Source: CAZDWZ01 sp964509425
GTDB taxonomy: Bacteria > Bdellovibrionota_C > UBA2361 > SZUA-149 > CAZDWZ01
DNA length: 64,000 nucleotides
Direction of reading: 5' to 3'
Assembly (NCBI GenBank): GCA_964509425.1
Contig: CAZDWZ010000007.1
Span: 248,001-312,000, forward strand
In this document: positions 54,006 through 62,061 of the stretch, one piece after another
Position numbering within the stretch: the first letter of the stretch is position 1
Layout: each line of letters opens with the position of its first letter
Position numbers and translations under genes: made by a program
The notes under the pieces: generated by a model
What the model saw: only the letters and a program-made list of their open reading frames with translations
Told to the model about the DNA's origin: nothing
The model's database searches: none

Positions 54006-54049
54006 GTACTCTGTTTAGGCGAGGAAGGGACCTCGCCTAAACAGAGTAC
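54006..54049. other. Perfect 19-bp inverted repeat
   Basis: gtactctgtttaggcgagg (54006-54024) and cctcgcctaaacagagtac (54031-54049) match perfectly; loop aaggga. It is the longest perfect stem noticed in the window. No T-run on either side. About 120 bases upstream of the nucleotidyltransferase start and 280 past the AhpD-like stop. No gene of its own is supported in 53887-54326. Confidence 0.7.
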
Positions 54050-54326
54050 TAATTCCCAAGTCGCGGGAATGCTTGCTTTACGAAGCGATGCGCAAATCTC
54101 AATCGAAATTCGCGATACACAAGGTAACCCGATTCAACCTGGAACGCGCTTTCAGTCCGGCTACAAGTTAAGCGTCACATCGAACCCATGCCCGAAAACA
54201 TTCAGAGCTGCTCGGAGCGTCCGGTGGCCACACAAGAGAAAATTGCCGACATTCCGCTCTTCCGAGGCTGAAGCACAGTAGTTGGTGCCCAGCATAGCGA
54301 GAACGGCGTCGAATCCCGAATAGCTC

Positions 54327-54788
54327 TCAATCGTGAGAGACCGTACGATACGAACCAGCCTCAGATCGGAACGAGATAGCAATCCGGTTCCAGGCATTAA
54401 TCGCCGCGACCGCCCAGGTTAGGTCGGCGAGCTCCTTGTCCGAGAACTTGCTACATGCCGCGTCATAAACTGCGTCAGGTACGTGGCCGTCTGTCACATT
54501 CGTAACGGCCTCTGTCCATTCGAGCGCCGCACGCTCGCGGTCCGTGTAGTAAGAAGCTTCACGCCACGCATCGAGTCCGTAAAGTCTTTGTTCGCTTTCG
54601 CCAGCGGCACGAGCATCTTTCCAATGCATGTCGATGCAGTAAGCGCAGCCGTTCATTTGAGACGCACGCAGCTTCACCATGTGGAGAAGCGTTCGTTCGA
54701 GACCCGAGTCTTTAAGGTAGGTCTCTAATGAAGACATTGCTTTGAAGGCGCCGGGAGCAATCTTCCAATATTCCATTCGCAGTTTCAT
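54327..54788 (-). CDS. Carboxymuconolactone decarboxylase/AhpD-like protein
   Basis: A 153-residue helical protein. NGCAYCIDMHWKDARAAGES carries the CxxC...H motif (C48, C51, H55) of AhpD-type peroxidase/alkylhydroperoxidase reductases. The family breaks down peroxides with the Cys pair as redox centre. AGGAGG 6 bases before the ATG at 54788 decides the start; the frame extends to 54806. Flanks are host-like. Confidence 0.88.
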   Translation of the reverse strand: MKLRMEYWKIAPGAFKAMSSLETYLKDSGLERTLLHMVKLRASQMNGCAYCIDMHWKDARAAGESEQRLYGLDAWREASYYTDRERAALEWTEAVTNVTDGHVPDAVYDAACSKFSDKELADLTWAVAAINAWNRIAISFRSEAGSYRTVSHD

Positions 54789-55138
54789 TGCGCCTCCTGA
54801 TTTCATCTCAACCGTCGCGTGTCAGATCCAACGTAGGATAGCTTCTTCAGCTCTTCAAGTCATCCGCGACTTTACCGCAATTGAAGCCGCGCGGAATGCT
54901 AGCGAGCCAGGAATGAGAAAGCTCCACGGTCCGCTTAATTCGCGCTTCAAATCGAATATAAGAAGGCCAGATCCCGGATGCTCGTTGTCGTGACGCCGGG
55001 AGCACTTGCAACTTATGTCCAAACCGATGGAAGCTCGTGATGAATGGTCTACTGCTGAGTCTGCGCAGTTTGCGGGCCGCATTGAGCGTGCAATTTGAGA
55101 AATCTTTGCTTCGGCAGATTTGAGGGTCAACCGTTGGG

Positions 55139-55172
55139 GCGATCCGGAGAGAACTCTCTCGCTCCGGATCGC
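55139..55172 (-). terminator. Strong hairpin behind the 55194 gene
   Basis: 11-bp perfect stem gcgatccggag (55139-55149) with ctccggatcgc (55162-55172), 12-base loop, 21 bases past the stop on the minus strand. 54789-55138 holds no supported gene. Confidence 0.6.
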
Positions 55173-55193
55173 TGTGACCACCGGCTTCATCGA

Positions 55194-55535
55194 TCAGTCG
55201 TCTAAGGTAATCCTCTCCACACGTGTCCGCGGCACGTCAGAGTAATGAATGATGAGCCGTCCGGGAACTTCGAGCCACTTTCCACTGGCGGGGTCAAGGC
55301 GGAAGACGATCCGCGGACCGCAGAGGTAACGTCCCGGTGGAAAAGTGCGGTCGTACCCCCGCCACAACCAAGTGTCAGCCATCTCGTAGATGACGCACCC
55401 CCGCGTGCTCACCTCCACGGGCTTGTAGCGGCCGTGCTCGATCACCTGCACGTTCATCTTGGGCGGCGGGGCCTCCGCGTTCGCGCACGCACCCGCGAGC
55501 GCGAGTACTGCCAAGGACAGCAAGAGCCTCGACAT
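55194..55535 (-). CDS. Small exported GC-rich protein of unknown function
   Basis: A 113-residue protein. Signal peptide LLLSLAVLALAGACANAEA (a Cys in the h-region could make it a lipoprotein, but the lipobox is imperfect). Mature part: MNVQVIEHGRYKPVEVSTRG, CVIYEMADTWLWRGYDRTFP, GPRIVFRLDPASGKWLEVPG. No family recognised. GGGAG lies about 9 bases before the ATG. Codons strongly GC-ending; foreign insert. Confidence 0.62.
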   Translation of the reverse strand: MSRLLLSLAVLALAGACANAEAPPPKMNVQVIEHGRYKPVEVSTRGCVIYEMADTWLWRGYDRTFPPGRYLCGPRIVFRLDPASGKWLEVPGRLIIHYSDVPRTRVERITLDD

Positions 55536-55757
55536 GACATGAATCTCCCGTACAGAGGAAAGTCCGGTCTCCAAAAAACGCCGGCTTCCCTCTGCGCTCA
55601 CGGTCTCGCGAACGCAAAGGGAAGCAGAACCCATCTCCTCAAATCTGCCGTAAGCGAAAGGTCGCTTATCAGCTTCAAAACGACGGTCAACGCGATTCGC
55701 ATTGATGTCAGATATTTGTCGCGCAAGCGCGACAATTCTGTTTCTCCCGACGCTTTG

Positions 55758-55800
55758 CTGACAAAAGGGAGAGAGGACCGGGCGATGGTCCTTCTGTCAG
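55758..55800 (-). terminator. Hairpin at the end of the 55797 gene
   Basis: ctgaca (55758-55763) with tgtcag (55795-55800), and inner aggacc (55774-55779) with ggtcct (55787-55792). It overlaps the last four bases of the gene. Imperfect. Confidence 0.35.
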
Positions 55801-56012
55801 GCGATCCTCAACTTCAACTTCACCACCCTGCCGTCGGCGTGACGGTAGACCCAGGAAACTTCCTGGCCCGAGGTGTCGTTGAAGATTCGGTTTGACGCCT
55901 TATCTTCGTACTTGAACCCCCGCTCCTTGAGCATCTTCATGCCCTGCTTGGGGCTATCGAACTGCTCGATCGTTCCGCCCGTCGCGACGTCGATCAAATC
56001 GCACTTCAACAT
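55797..56012 (-). CDS. Small GC-rich protein of unknown function
   Basis: A 71-residue soluble protein (VATGGTIEQFDSPKQGMKML, VSWVYRHADGRVVKLKLRIA), two short alpha/beta units by eye. No family recognised. GGGGAT sits 6 bases before the ATG. GC-ending codons place it with the foreign segments; the 55194 gene is 260 bases away on the same strand. Confidence 0.55.
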   Translation of the reverse strand: MLKCDLIDVATGGTIEQFDSPKQGMKMLKERGFKYEDKASNRIFNDTSGQEVSWVYRHADGRVVKLKLRIA

Positions 56013-56287
56013 TGAAATCCCCGATCATGGAGCGCCCGCGCTTGGGAAAGACCTCTGTCTGTTGTAACCTTTGCGCCGCGGCCCTCTCGCAGATATTCTC
56101 GCGACTCTCACGAGAATGTTCGGCTTTCAGTAACTGTTGTGGCGCTCGCAGCTAATGGTCTCGACACGGGGGCTAAACATCGTCTTAAAGATCGATAACT
56201 ACAAGTCCATCGGAATCCCTCTCATGTATCGAGCTTCCGCGAGTCATGGGGCGCGAATAGGCAGGAGGCTGATTGGCCAACCGGAAA

Positions 56288-56485
56288 TTAGTCTCGCTCG
56301 GCTTCGTCACACTCTCGACAATCCAAGGTTTCACCGATACGGCTCTCCCGACCCTCTTCGGTTTGCGTCCATGGCCGCACCTCAAACGGTGGCCGATGTC
56401 GAACATGCTGTTGGTGCTCACAACTGAGAACCGCAACCCAGTCACCCGATGCATCCTGCCTGAAATCGACAATCGAACTCTTCAT
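56288..56485 (-). CDS. DUF3565 family protein
   Basis: A 65-residue protein: MKSSIVDFRQDASGDWVAVL, SCEHQQHVRHRPPFEVRPW, then ETLDCRECDEAE. This is the DUF3565 pattern (CGHxQHVRHxPP, CxxCD), probably a small zinc protein. Function unknown. Longer frames on both strands over the same bases are shadows. No strong ribosome site, but the motif is specific. The adjoining 56013-56287 holds no other gene. Confidence 0.76.
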   Translation of the reverse strand: MKSSIVDFRQDASGDWVAVLSCEHQQHVRHRPPFEVRPWTQTEEGRESRIGETLDCRECDEAERD

Positions 56486-56630
56486 GATAGATTCGTTATG
56501 ATTGAAACACTCCCAATTCTCACTTCCCCGGTTTCACCTAGCACTCTTTCTGAGAAGCTTTGATGCAGATTCGCCTTCGAGATGCCGACAGTACTCGGGC
56601 CTACAAAAACAACAAAACAAGGACACGAAC

Positions 56631-57095
56631 ATGCGGATCAGATTCGTACTGCTCGGATCAATCTTTGCGACTTTTTCAACATTGAGTGAAACCGCCGCCG
56701 CGACTTCACCCGCGCCGACCGCGACACCCACTCCGATTGCTACGGCGACTCCAAGGCCAACGGCGACTGCTACGCCAACCGCGCCGCCGACAACTCCTAC
56801 ACCGACACCAACCCCGAAACCATTTATCAGTTCTAGAGTCGATTGCGCCCGCAAAGTGACCTGCTACAAGCCCGCGGCATGGCCGTGGCAAGCACCTCAA
56901 ACGAAGATCGTCACCTGCAGCGCTTCGAGCGGGATGAGCGCGTGCGGCTGGCCAGCTGCTGCCGCTCAGCTACCCATACTCGACGCATCCGCGATACTCG
57001 GACTTGCTTGCAGTGCCGCCTCTTGTCCGGCGGGATTTTTCAGCATCGTCGACGAGGACTGCGTTCCGGATCAAGATGTCGTAGGTCAATGTTAG
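56631..57095 (+). CDS. Secreted protein with PT-repeat linker
   Basis: A 154-residue protein. Signal peptide RFVLLGSIFATFSTLSETAAA. Residues about 25-65 are a repeated Pro/Thr/Ala linker (TPTPIATATPRPTATATPTA), as in secreted enzymes and wall-anchored proteins. The C-terminal about 80 residues have several Cys (RVDCARKVTCYKPAAWPWQA, ACGWP, LACSAASCPAGFFS) likely in disulfides. AAGGA precedes the ATG. No family recognised. Confidence 0.66.
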   Translation: MRIRFVLLGSIFATFSTLSETAAATSPAPTATPTPIATATPRPTATATPTAPPTTPTPTPTPKPFISSRVDCARKVTCYKPAAWPWQAPQTKIVTCSASSGMSACGWPAAAAQLPILDASAILGLACSAASCPAGFFSIVDEDCVPDQDVVGQC

Positions 57096-57194
57096 CCGAA
57101 GATGGGAGCATCCTGCTCACCACAGTATCCGCTCTTTAGTAAGTGAGCACAAAGAGGCGGATCAACACGATCTCTGGAGCCGGCATGAATTCAA

Positions 57195-57653
57195 TCATTC
57201 TGCCTGAAGAAGGTACATTGAGCCGTTCGGAGTCACGCTCTGCAACGTAACTTCACGGTACGTCCCCACCGGTGCCGAAACCTGAAGAATACTCCCGGGA
57301 TTTACGTTCGCGAGCTCACAAGAGGCTCCGCTGAGCTCGACGACACGGTGCCCAGGGGTAACGATTTCGACAACGGTCATCGGCGGGACGCTTCCGAGAC
57401 AGAACGTCGCCGTTTCCGCTCGTGCAACAAGCACTCTGAATTGGCGAGTCATGTGCGAGACGTCTTCTCTCGAAGAGATTACGGTGCCTCCATCTGCCGA
57501 GTTTGCAGAGATTGAAATCGATGCGCCTTCATTCTCGCTTGAACTCTGGTCACCGTGATCGGATTCGACCGTGAAAGAGTCCCCGCCACATCCGGAGAAA
57601 AGGACGCTCGCGAGAATCACTGTTACGACGAAAGGTTTGAATGTCCTTGACAT
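57195..57653 (-). CDS. Lipoprotein of unknown function
   Basis: A 152-residue protein. Signal peptide ending in lipobox LFSGC (Cys22). The mature part starts with a Ser/Asp/Gly-rich linker, then a beta-rich domain (ATFCLGSVPPMTVVEIVTPG, GSILQVSAPVGTYREVTLQS). No family recognised. GGAG precedes the ATG. Confidence 0.68.
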   Translation of the reverse strand: MSRTFKPFVVTVILASVLFSGCGGDSFTVESDHGDQSSSENEGASISISANSADGGTVISSREDVSHMTRQFRVLVARAETATFCLGSVPPMTVVEIVTPGHRVVELSGASCELANVNPGSILQVSAPVGTYREVTLQSVTPNGSMYLLQAE

Positions 57654-57820
57654 GGGATACTCCGGTTCTTACCGAATCTATCGGATCGAAATAGAATTGC
57701 CAGTACTCATTTGGTACGCCTCCTTTTCGACGATTCTGAAATTTGGTTATGACTTTCGCTGGCTCATCTGATCTGGCTCCTTCGGCTCGAAGCGCTGCTC
57801 GGGGCGGGACTGTCTTCGTT

Positions 57821-58183
57821 TTATTCTTCGTGCGCGATGGCGACTTTGGATCGATCTAGCGGGTCGACTTTTACACCGATGGTCGCTCCCCGCCGAAGCT
57901 CGCCAAGCTGTATCAACTGTATGTACTCTTTTGTAACAGCATGATAAATCGATCCGTCTCCTTCGTGCACGGTAAGTTCGAACTGGACTTCAGGATTCTC
58001 ATTGAGAAACCAACCGGTCTGTGTCATCCGATCGATAACCGCCTGTGCATCCCGTCCCTCCCGTCTGATTCGCTCCGCTTCGACAAGAGAAGGAAGAAAC
58101 ACCGACACGCATCCGACCGAAAAAGAAACCATGGCGGCCAAAGCCATCAGGAGAAGATACCGAAAATGAATTCTTATAAACAT
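57821..58183 (-). CDS. Small lipoprotein, DUF3592-like
   Basis: A 120-residue protein. Signal with lipobox SVGC (Cys25). The following GRDAQAVIDRMTQTGWFLNE, VQFELTVHEGDGSIYHAVTK and LRRGATIGVKVDPLDRSKVA resemble DUF3592-type extracytoplasmic beta domains (G..A.A.V......, G..V.V.YDP...). GAGGA precedes the ATG. Function unknown. Confidence 0.66.
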   Translation of the reverse strand: MFIRIHFRYLLLMALAAMVSFSVGCVSVFLPSLVEAERIRREGRDAQAVIDRMTQTGWFLNENPEVQFELTVHEGDGSIYHAVTKEYIQLIQLGELRRGATIGVKVDPLDRSKVAIAHEE

Positions 58184-58573
58184 GTATTCGTCCTCTTCAA
58201 GAGTCTTGTTCGATATGCCTCAGTTGACTTGATTCGAAACGCGGAAAATCCTTCACAACCTCTCGTTGAGCAGTTCCGCCTGCTACCATTTCGTCCGAGC
58301 GCCGGAATCCTTCGAATTCGTTCCGACCAAGCCAACCATTATTCATGCCGTCCTGACCCCCTGGAATAAACACGTTTGGATTGCTGAATCTCCCGAGACG
58401 GTTCGATGGGTTAATCACCCACACAAATCGACGATAGTGCCCGAAAATCGACAACTACTCGCGGCATTTGTCAAAAATCCTCTATTTGAGACTTCTCTTT
58501 GGACAAAACCTTGTTCTAAGGTGTCCCTGGCGATCGCTCTTCTCAACACTCTGGACACAGTAGACGGTAAAGA

Positions 58574-58718
58574 GACTGTTTTCTCCGGGGGAGTTCCGCT
58601 GTCCGGAGAAACAGTCCGAAACCAAAAGAGTTCTAAGCGTGTGCCGGGTGTTGTGGCGCAGGATCACTTCCTGCCTTCAGCACCCGGTACCCGTGAGGGT
58701 TATCTTGGGTGCTCACGG
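58574..58718. other. Cluster of three hairpins before the foreign gene at 58821
   Basis: (i) gactgttttctccgg (58574-58588) with ccggagaaacagtc (58603-58616), one bulge. (ii) gtgccgggtg (58641-58650) with cacccggtac (58681-58690), one mismatch, enclosing gcagga (58658-58663)/tcctgc (58669-58674). (iii) ccgtgag (58691-58697) with ctcacgg (58712-58718). Base composition turns GC-rich just after the last stem. No gene is supported in 58184-58820. Possible structured RNA or recombination site. Confidence 0.5.
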
Positions 58719-58820
58719 ACTAACACGTGGGCGGGTTCCTGCGGGCGTGTGCTCGTAGGCAAGGGCGACTCCGTTCCGTCGCAAGACGGGGCCGCCAGGA
58801 CTTCCAGAAGGAGGTGCACC

Positions 58821-59423
58821 ATGCACTCCACCGCGACGCTCCTCGGCCAGCAAGTGGGACTGCTGGCCCCCACGCCGGATCAGGTCCGGCAGTTCGGGAC
58901 GACCCCCGAGTTCCACGAAGGGGGGATCTGTGCGATCCACGACGGGCTGCTCACCCTCGTCCGGCGCTTCGAGATGCCGGACGGGAAGCCGATCCAGTTG
59001 CCGGACGACCTGCCGCCGGTGCTGTCGTTGGCCGACGCGGACGCCGCCTTCCGGACGGCCGTGCCGGGCGTGGAGTTCCCGGGCGAGATGGTCCCCGTGC
59101 TGGCCGGGATCGTGTTCGAGTTCGACAACGACGGGAAGACCCCCCGCAGCCGCGTGCGGATGGTCAACGGTGTCTGGGTGATGATCAGCGAGATGGCCGC
59201 GCTCGGCAACTTCCGGCCGGCGAAGGTGAACCGCCGCCGGCCGGCCCTGACCGACGGGGGGCGTCTGGCCCGCATCGGGACCGCGATGTGGCGGCCCCAC
59301 CACCGCCAGTACGCCGGGATGAGCGGCCGCTTCACCACCCAGCAGATGGACGGCATCTTCCGCGAGCGCGAACTGTGCATCGCGGACCCGGACCGGCGGC
59401 CGTCGCTGGTCGGGGTGAGCTGA
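58821..59423 (+). CDS. GC-rich protein of unknown function
   Basis: A 200-residue soluble protein (GGICAIHDGLLTLVRRFEMP, DGKPIQLPDDLPPVLSLADA, GVWVMISEMAALGNFRPAKV, FTTQQMDGIFRERELCIADP). No family recognised. A perfect AAGGAGGTG lies just upstream of the ATG. Codons are strongly GC-ending. The GC-rich part runs from about 58727 to 59520, with hairpins at both sides, so the transferred unit seems to be gene plus flanks of about 0.8 kb. Confidence 0.64.
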   Translation: MHSTATLLGQQVGLLAPTPDQVRQFGTTPEFHEGGICAIHDGLLTLVRRFEMPDGKPIQLPDDLPPVLSLADADAAFRTAVPGVEFPGEMVPVLAGIVFEFDNDGKTPRSRVRMVNGVWVMISEMAALGNFRPAKVNRRRPALTDGGRLARIGTAMWRPHHRQYAGMSGRFTTQQMDGIFRERELCIADPDRRPSLVGVS

Positions 59424-59482
59424 GCCAACCCTGAAACCCCAAGCAACTCGCATCCAGGAGAATGCGAGCACCATCCGCACGC

Positions 59483-59514
59483 ACGACGCAGGCGCCTCTC
59501 CGGGCCTGCGTCGT
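59483..59514 (+). terminator. Strong GC hairpin behind the 58821 gene
   Basis: 11-bp perfect stem acgacgcaggc (59483-59493) with gcctgcgtcgt (59504-59514), 10-base loop. Same composition as the foreign gene; composition drops back to host type soon after. Confidence 0.6.
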
Positions 59515-59667
59515 ACTGCGATGGATCAACACAAAAAGGTAAGGTGGTTTCGGACTGTGTTGACTGCTGATTCTAGCCTCAGCATTTCGACGCGAGCCCA
59601 ACTGCAAAGGCTGCAGAACGCCGGCGGAGGTCGTTTACCCCCCATCCGGCAGAAGAGTATTCGGTGT

Positions 59668-59958
59668 CTAAAAATAATTCACAGTTTTCACGCACTGAAT
59701 AAAGGAGACTTCAACGGCTTCCCCTCCCTGAACATTGAACTGATGGATGGAAGCTTTGGGAAGCTCACCACCGTCCTTCACCTTAACTGTCAGTGAACTC
59801 ACTCCTTCACTAAGGAAACCGTTTAGAAGCACGTCAGAGTAACCTTCGTTGTACTGATCCTTAGCCGCCGGCACCTCGACGTTTATTGTTAGGGTCGATA
59901 GCTGTGAGATTCCTCCATTCGGCTTCGTGTAAAACTTGACTTTCACCTCGACGCGCAC
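59668..59958 (-). CDS. C-terminal part of a frameshifted exported protein
   Basis: A 96-residue frame from GTG 59958. It reads VEVKVKFYTKPNGGISQLST, LTINVEVPAAKDQY and VSSLTVKVKDGGELPKASIH. The same frame is open upstream of the GTG and continues with sensible protein (FSVHIGAALASVLSLKNYSD) that overlaps the frame of the 59966 gene. The two were therefore probably one gene of about 212 residues; removing one G from the run at 60039-60043 restores it. No family recognised. Confidence 0.6.
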   Translation of the reverse strand: MRVEVKVKFYTKPNGGISQLSTLTINVEVPAAKDQYNEGYSDVLLNGFLSEGVSSLTVKVKDGGELPKASIHQFNVQGGEAVEVSFIQCVKTVNYF

Positions 59959-59965
59959 TGCTTTA

Positions 59966-60307
59966 TCAGAATAATTTTTGAGCGAGAGAACCGAGGCGAG
60001 AGCCGCACCGATGTGAACGCTGAAGCGCGACTCGGTTTGGGGGATTGCTGCCTATGATTGCGCTTATTACGGCCTCGTTTATTGTGCCGGATATTGGGGA
60101 AGAAAGTGATGTTTGTGAGCCTCCGCTTGCCGTTTGAACACCAGCCCCTGCGTTTAACGACATCGATGTTGGATTCAGCAAGCTAAGAGATCCTTGAAGC
60201 GCACTCCCAGGGCTTGCGTTAATCACAGTTGTCATCGGCATCGCAGACGCTGAGGTTCCGATCGAAATGAAAAGAGCCGGAAGCAAACAAACAGATACAA
60301 ATTTCAT
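59966..60307 (-). CDS. N-terminal part of a frameshifted exported protein
   Basis: A 113-residue frame with a signal peptide (FVSVCLLPALFISIGTSASA) and a Ser/Gly/Asn-rich part. The last about 25 residues (basic, SHRCGSRLGS) are out of frame with the real continuation. The frame switches at the C5 tract (minus strand, complementary to 60039-60043). Upstream extension to 60520 is not supported. AAGG precedes the ATG. Confidence 0.6.
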   Translation of the reverse strand: MKFVSVCLLPALFISIGTSASAMPMTTVINASPGSALQGSLSLLNPTSMSLNAGAGVQTASGGSQTSLSSPISGTINEAVISAIIGSNPPNRVALQRSHRCGSRLGSLAQKLF

Positions 60308-60585
60308 AGAGCCTTTTTTTAAGAACACGTTGTGACGAAAACCAACCACACAACACGCATGGTTATGAGCAACTAGACGAACACGATCGAGAAGGCTAAA
60401 GCCTCGAAAGAATTTGTGAGGAGATTGCATATTCCGAGGCTTGAAGGTGAGAGATCCTCTCATTGCTTCGTACGAAGTAATGTCCAAACCCTCAAGACTC
60501 TCCCGCGAACACAGATCCACTCTTGCTGATCACCGCGCCGGGCGATACTTTGGTTGCCGTCGCTTTCACCCAAACATCGTCAAAC

Positions 60586-62061
60586 ATGAGCACACCATCC
60601 ACTCCCCTCGCCCCCAGTATTCTTAAAAACATATGGCAGTCCCTGCTCTCGAAGCGTACGCGAGACGCCATATATCGGCTGAGGCTGCGCACTGCATTCC
60701 GCTTAGCACCCGATCTGGCGAAGCGCCTTGAAGCACCATCGCTTGTACCCCCGTTGCCTCCCGAACCGCTACCTCAACCGGAAATTCAACTTATCACTCT
60801 CAAGGTCGATGATTCTCCGCCTCACCATTCCACGGTCGAAGCGTGGGAAGGTATGCGCGTGCTTTATCGGCAGTCAGAGCTTGTCTCTCCGGTACTCCTC
60901 CATCGGACGGAGGAGAGCGTGCTCGATGATACAGGCGATCCGGATTTAGTGCCGTTCGAAGTGGCTGGAAGAAAAAGACTCGCGACCTGTTCCGGACTCG
61001 CATGGTTCGCGGGGAATCATTTAGCCGCGGTGAATCTCTATGGCCAGCATCTCCGAATCTATCGGATGGAAAAGCCGAGTGATGAGGGGGGAGAACCAAG
61101 GTTGGAGCTCCTCCACGAATTCACTGAAGGCATTCATTACCCTGAAGCAGTTTCTGCTTCGAGTGATGGGAAGCTTTTTGCCGTGAGTCATTCACTTGTG
61201 GAGAAGAAGGGGGTCACTCTCCATCGGGCAGACCCGTTTACTTTCAAGCCGGAGCCGGAATTTACGCGTCTTGACCCCGATGAGACATGCCATGGACTCG
61301 AGTTTTCACCGAACGCCCGATACCTTGCCTACACATGCCTCACCGGAGCAGGCTCTGTTCACGTTGTCGATGTGACTGAATCGCCTGTCAAGCGCACTTG
61401 CTTCATCGCGAACCGCAACCCCGACCTTCGACCGAAGGCCGTCACTTTTACGCCGGACGGCAAATATGTGGCGATTGTGTACTCACCGATCGTGCAGGCA
61501 ACTTCGGACCACATCTCGCAGGCGGGAAGAATCGAGATTCGCCGCTTCGATTCGAGGAGCGGATCGATCGACGGCGCCTGTGAAGCCGTGCTCGAAAGCA
61601 CTGCATCACTTCTCGTCGGACTCGAGCTTGCCGTATTCGGCCCTCTCATCGCGGTGGGGCAATACCGGTTGTTCGTGGCAAACCAGGCCCACGATCTCGT
61701 CTTGGAGATTCTCTTTGATGCAGTAAGAATGAAGCTCACTGTTACGGGCAAACAGATCCGAGGGCTCCCCTTCCCCCACGGCGTTAGCGTTTCAAGGGAC
61801 GGTCGTTTTTTTCCGTGGCGTGCTACGGAGATGACTCGGTACGGGTCTTTTCTTTGCGAGAAGACAAGCCCAGACGCTCCCGGGATCCCCGAATTCACGT
61901 TCTTCTCTGCGGACACTCAGCCCTTCCGCCGCTTCGAGGCGCTGAACGGAGCCTCCTCGAGCTCGCAGAAGCGCTCTCAAATCTCAACTACCGTGTCTCG
62001 TGTTTGTTGCCGCACGACTACAGACCTTACACCGAGGAGCTTGCACGATTCACGGATTTGA
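60586..62061 (+). CDS. Beta-propeller part of a frameshifted propeller-glycosyltransferase protein
   Basis: The first about 410 residues form WD/lactonase-like propeller blades: LAWFAGNHLAAVNLYGQHLR, SASSDGKLFAVSHSLVEKKG, LEFSPNARYLAYTCLTGAGS, VTFTPDGKYVAIVYSPIVQA and FPHGVSVSRDGRFF. After the T7 run at 61806-61812 this frame turns into non-protein-like sequence to its stop, while the +2 frame continues the blade as VACYGDDSVRVFSL and then a glycosyltransferase. So the real product is likely one protein of about 820 residues. No ribosome site is visible before ATG 60586. Confidence 0.72.
   Translation: MSTPSTPLAPSILKNIWQSLLSKRTRDAIYRLRLRTAFRLAPDLAKRLEAPSLVPPLPPEPLPQPEIQLITLKVDDSPPHHSTVEAWEGMRVLYRQSELVSPVLLHRTEESVLDDTGDPDLVPFEVAGRKRLATCSGLAWFAGNHLAAVNLYGQHLRIYRMEKPSDEGGEPRLELLHEFTEGIHYPEAVSASSDGKLFAVSHSLVEKKGVTLHRADPFTFKPEPEFTRLDPDETCHGLEFSPNARYLAYTCLTGAGSVHVVDVTESPVKRTCFIANRNPDLRPKAVTFTPDGKYVAIVYSPIVQATSDHISQAGRIEIRRFDSRSGSIDGACEAVLESTASLLVGLELAVFGPLIAVGQYRLFVANQAHDLVLEILFDAVRMKLTVTGKQIRGLPFPHGVSVSRDGRFFPWRATEMTRYGSFLCEKTSPDAPGIPEFTFFSADTQPFRRFEALNGASSSSQKRSQISTTVSRVCCRTTTDLTPRSLHDSRI

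Noticed and set aside
53991..54281. Plus-strand frame containing the perfect 19-bp hairpin
   Set aside because: TTG start, no ribosome site, and a hairpin within the coding sequence; protein-like part is short.
10320..59514. Inserts as integron gene cassettes
   Set aside because: Mixed orientation, scattered positions, no array, no integrase and no shared attC core; kept only as a weak idea.
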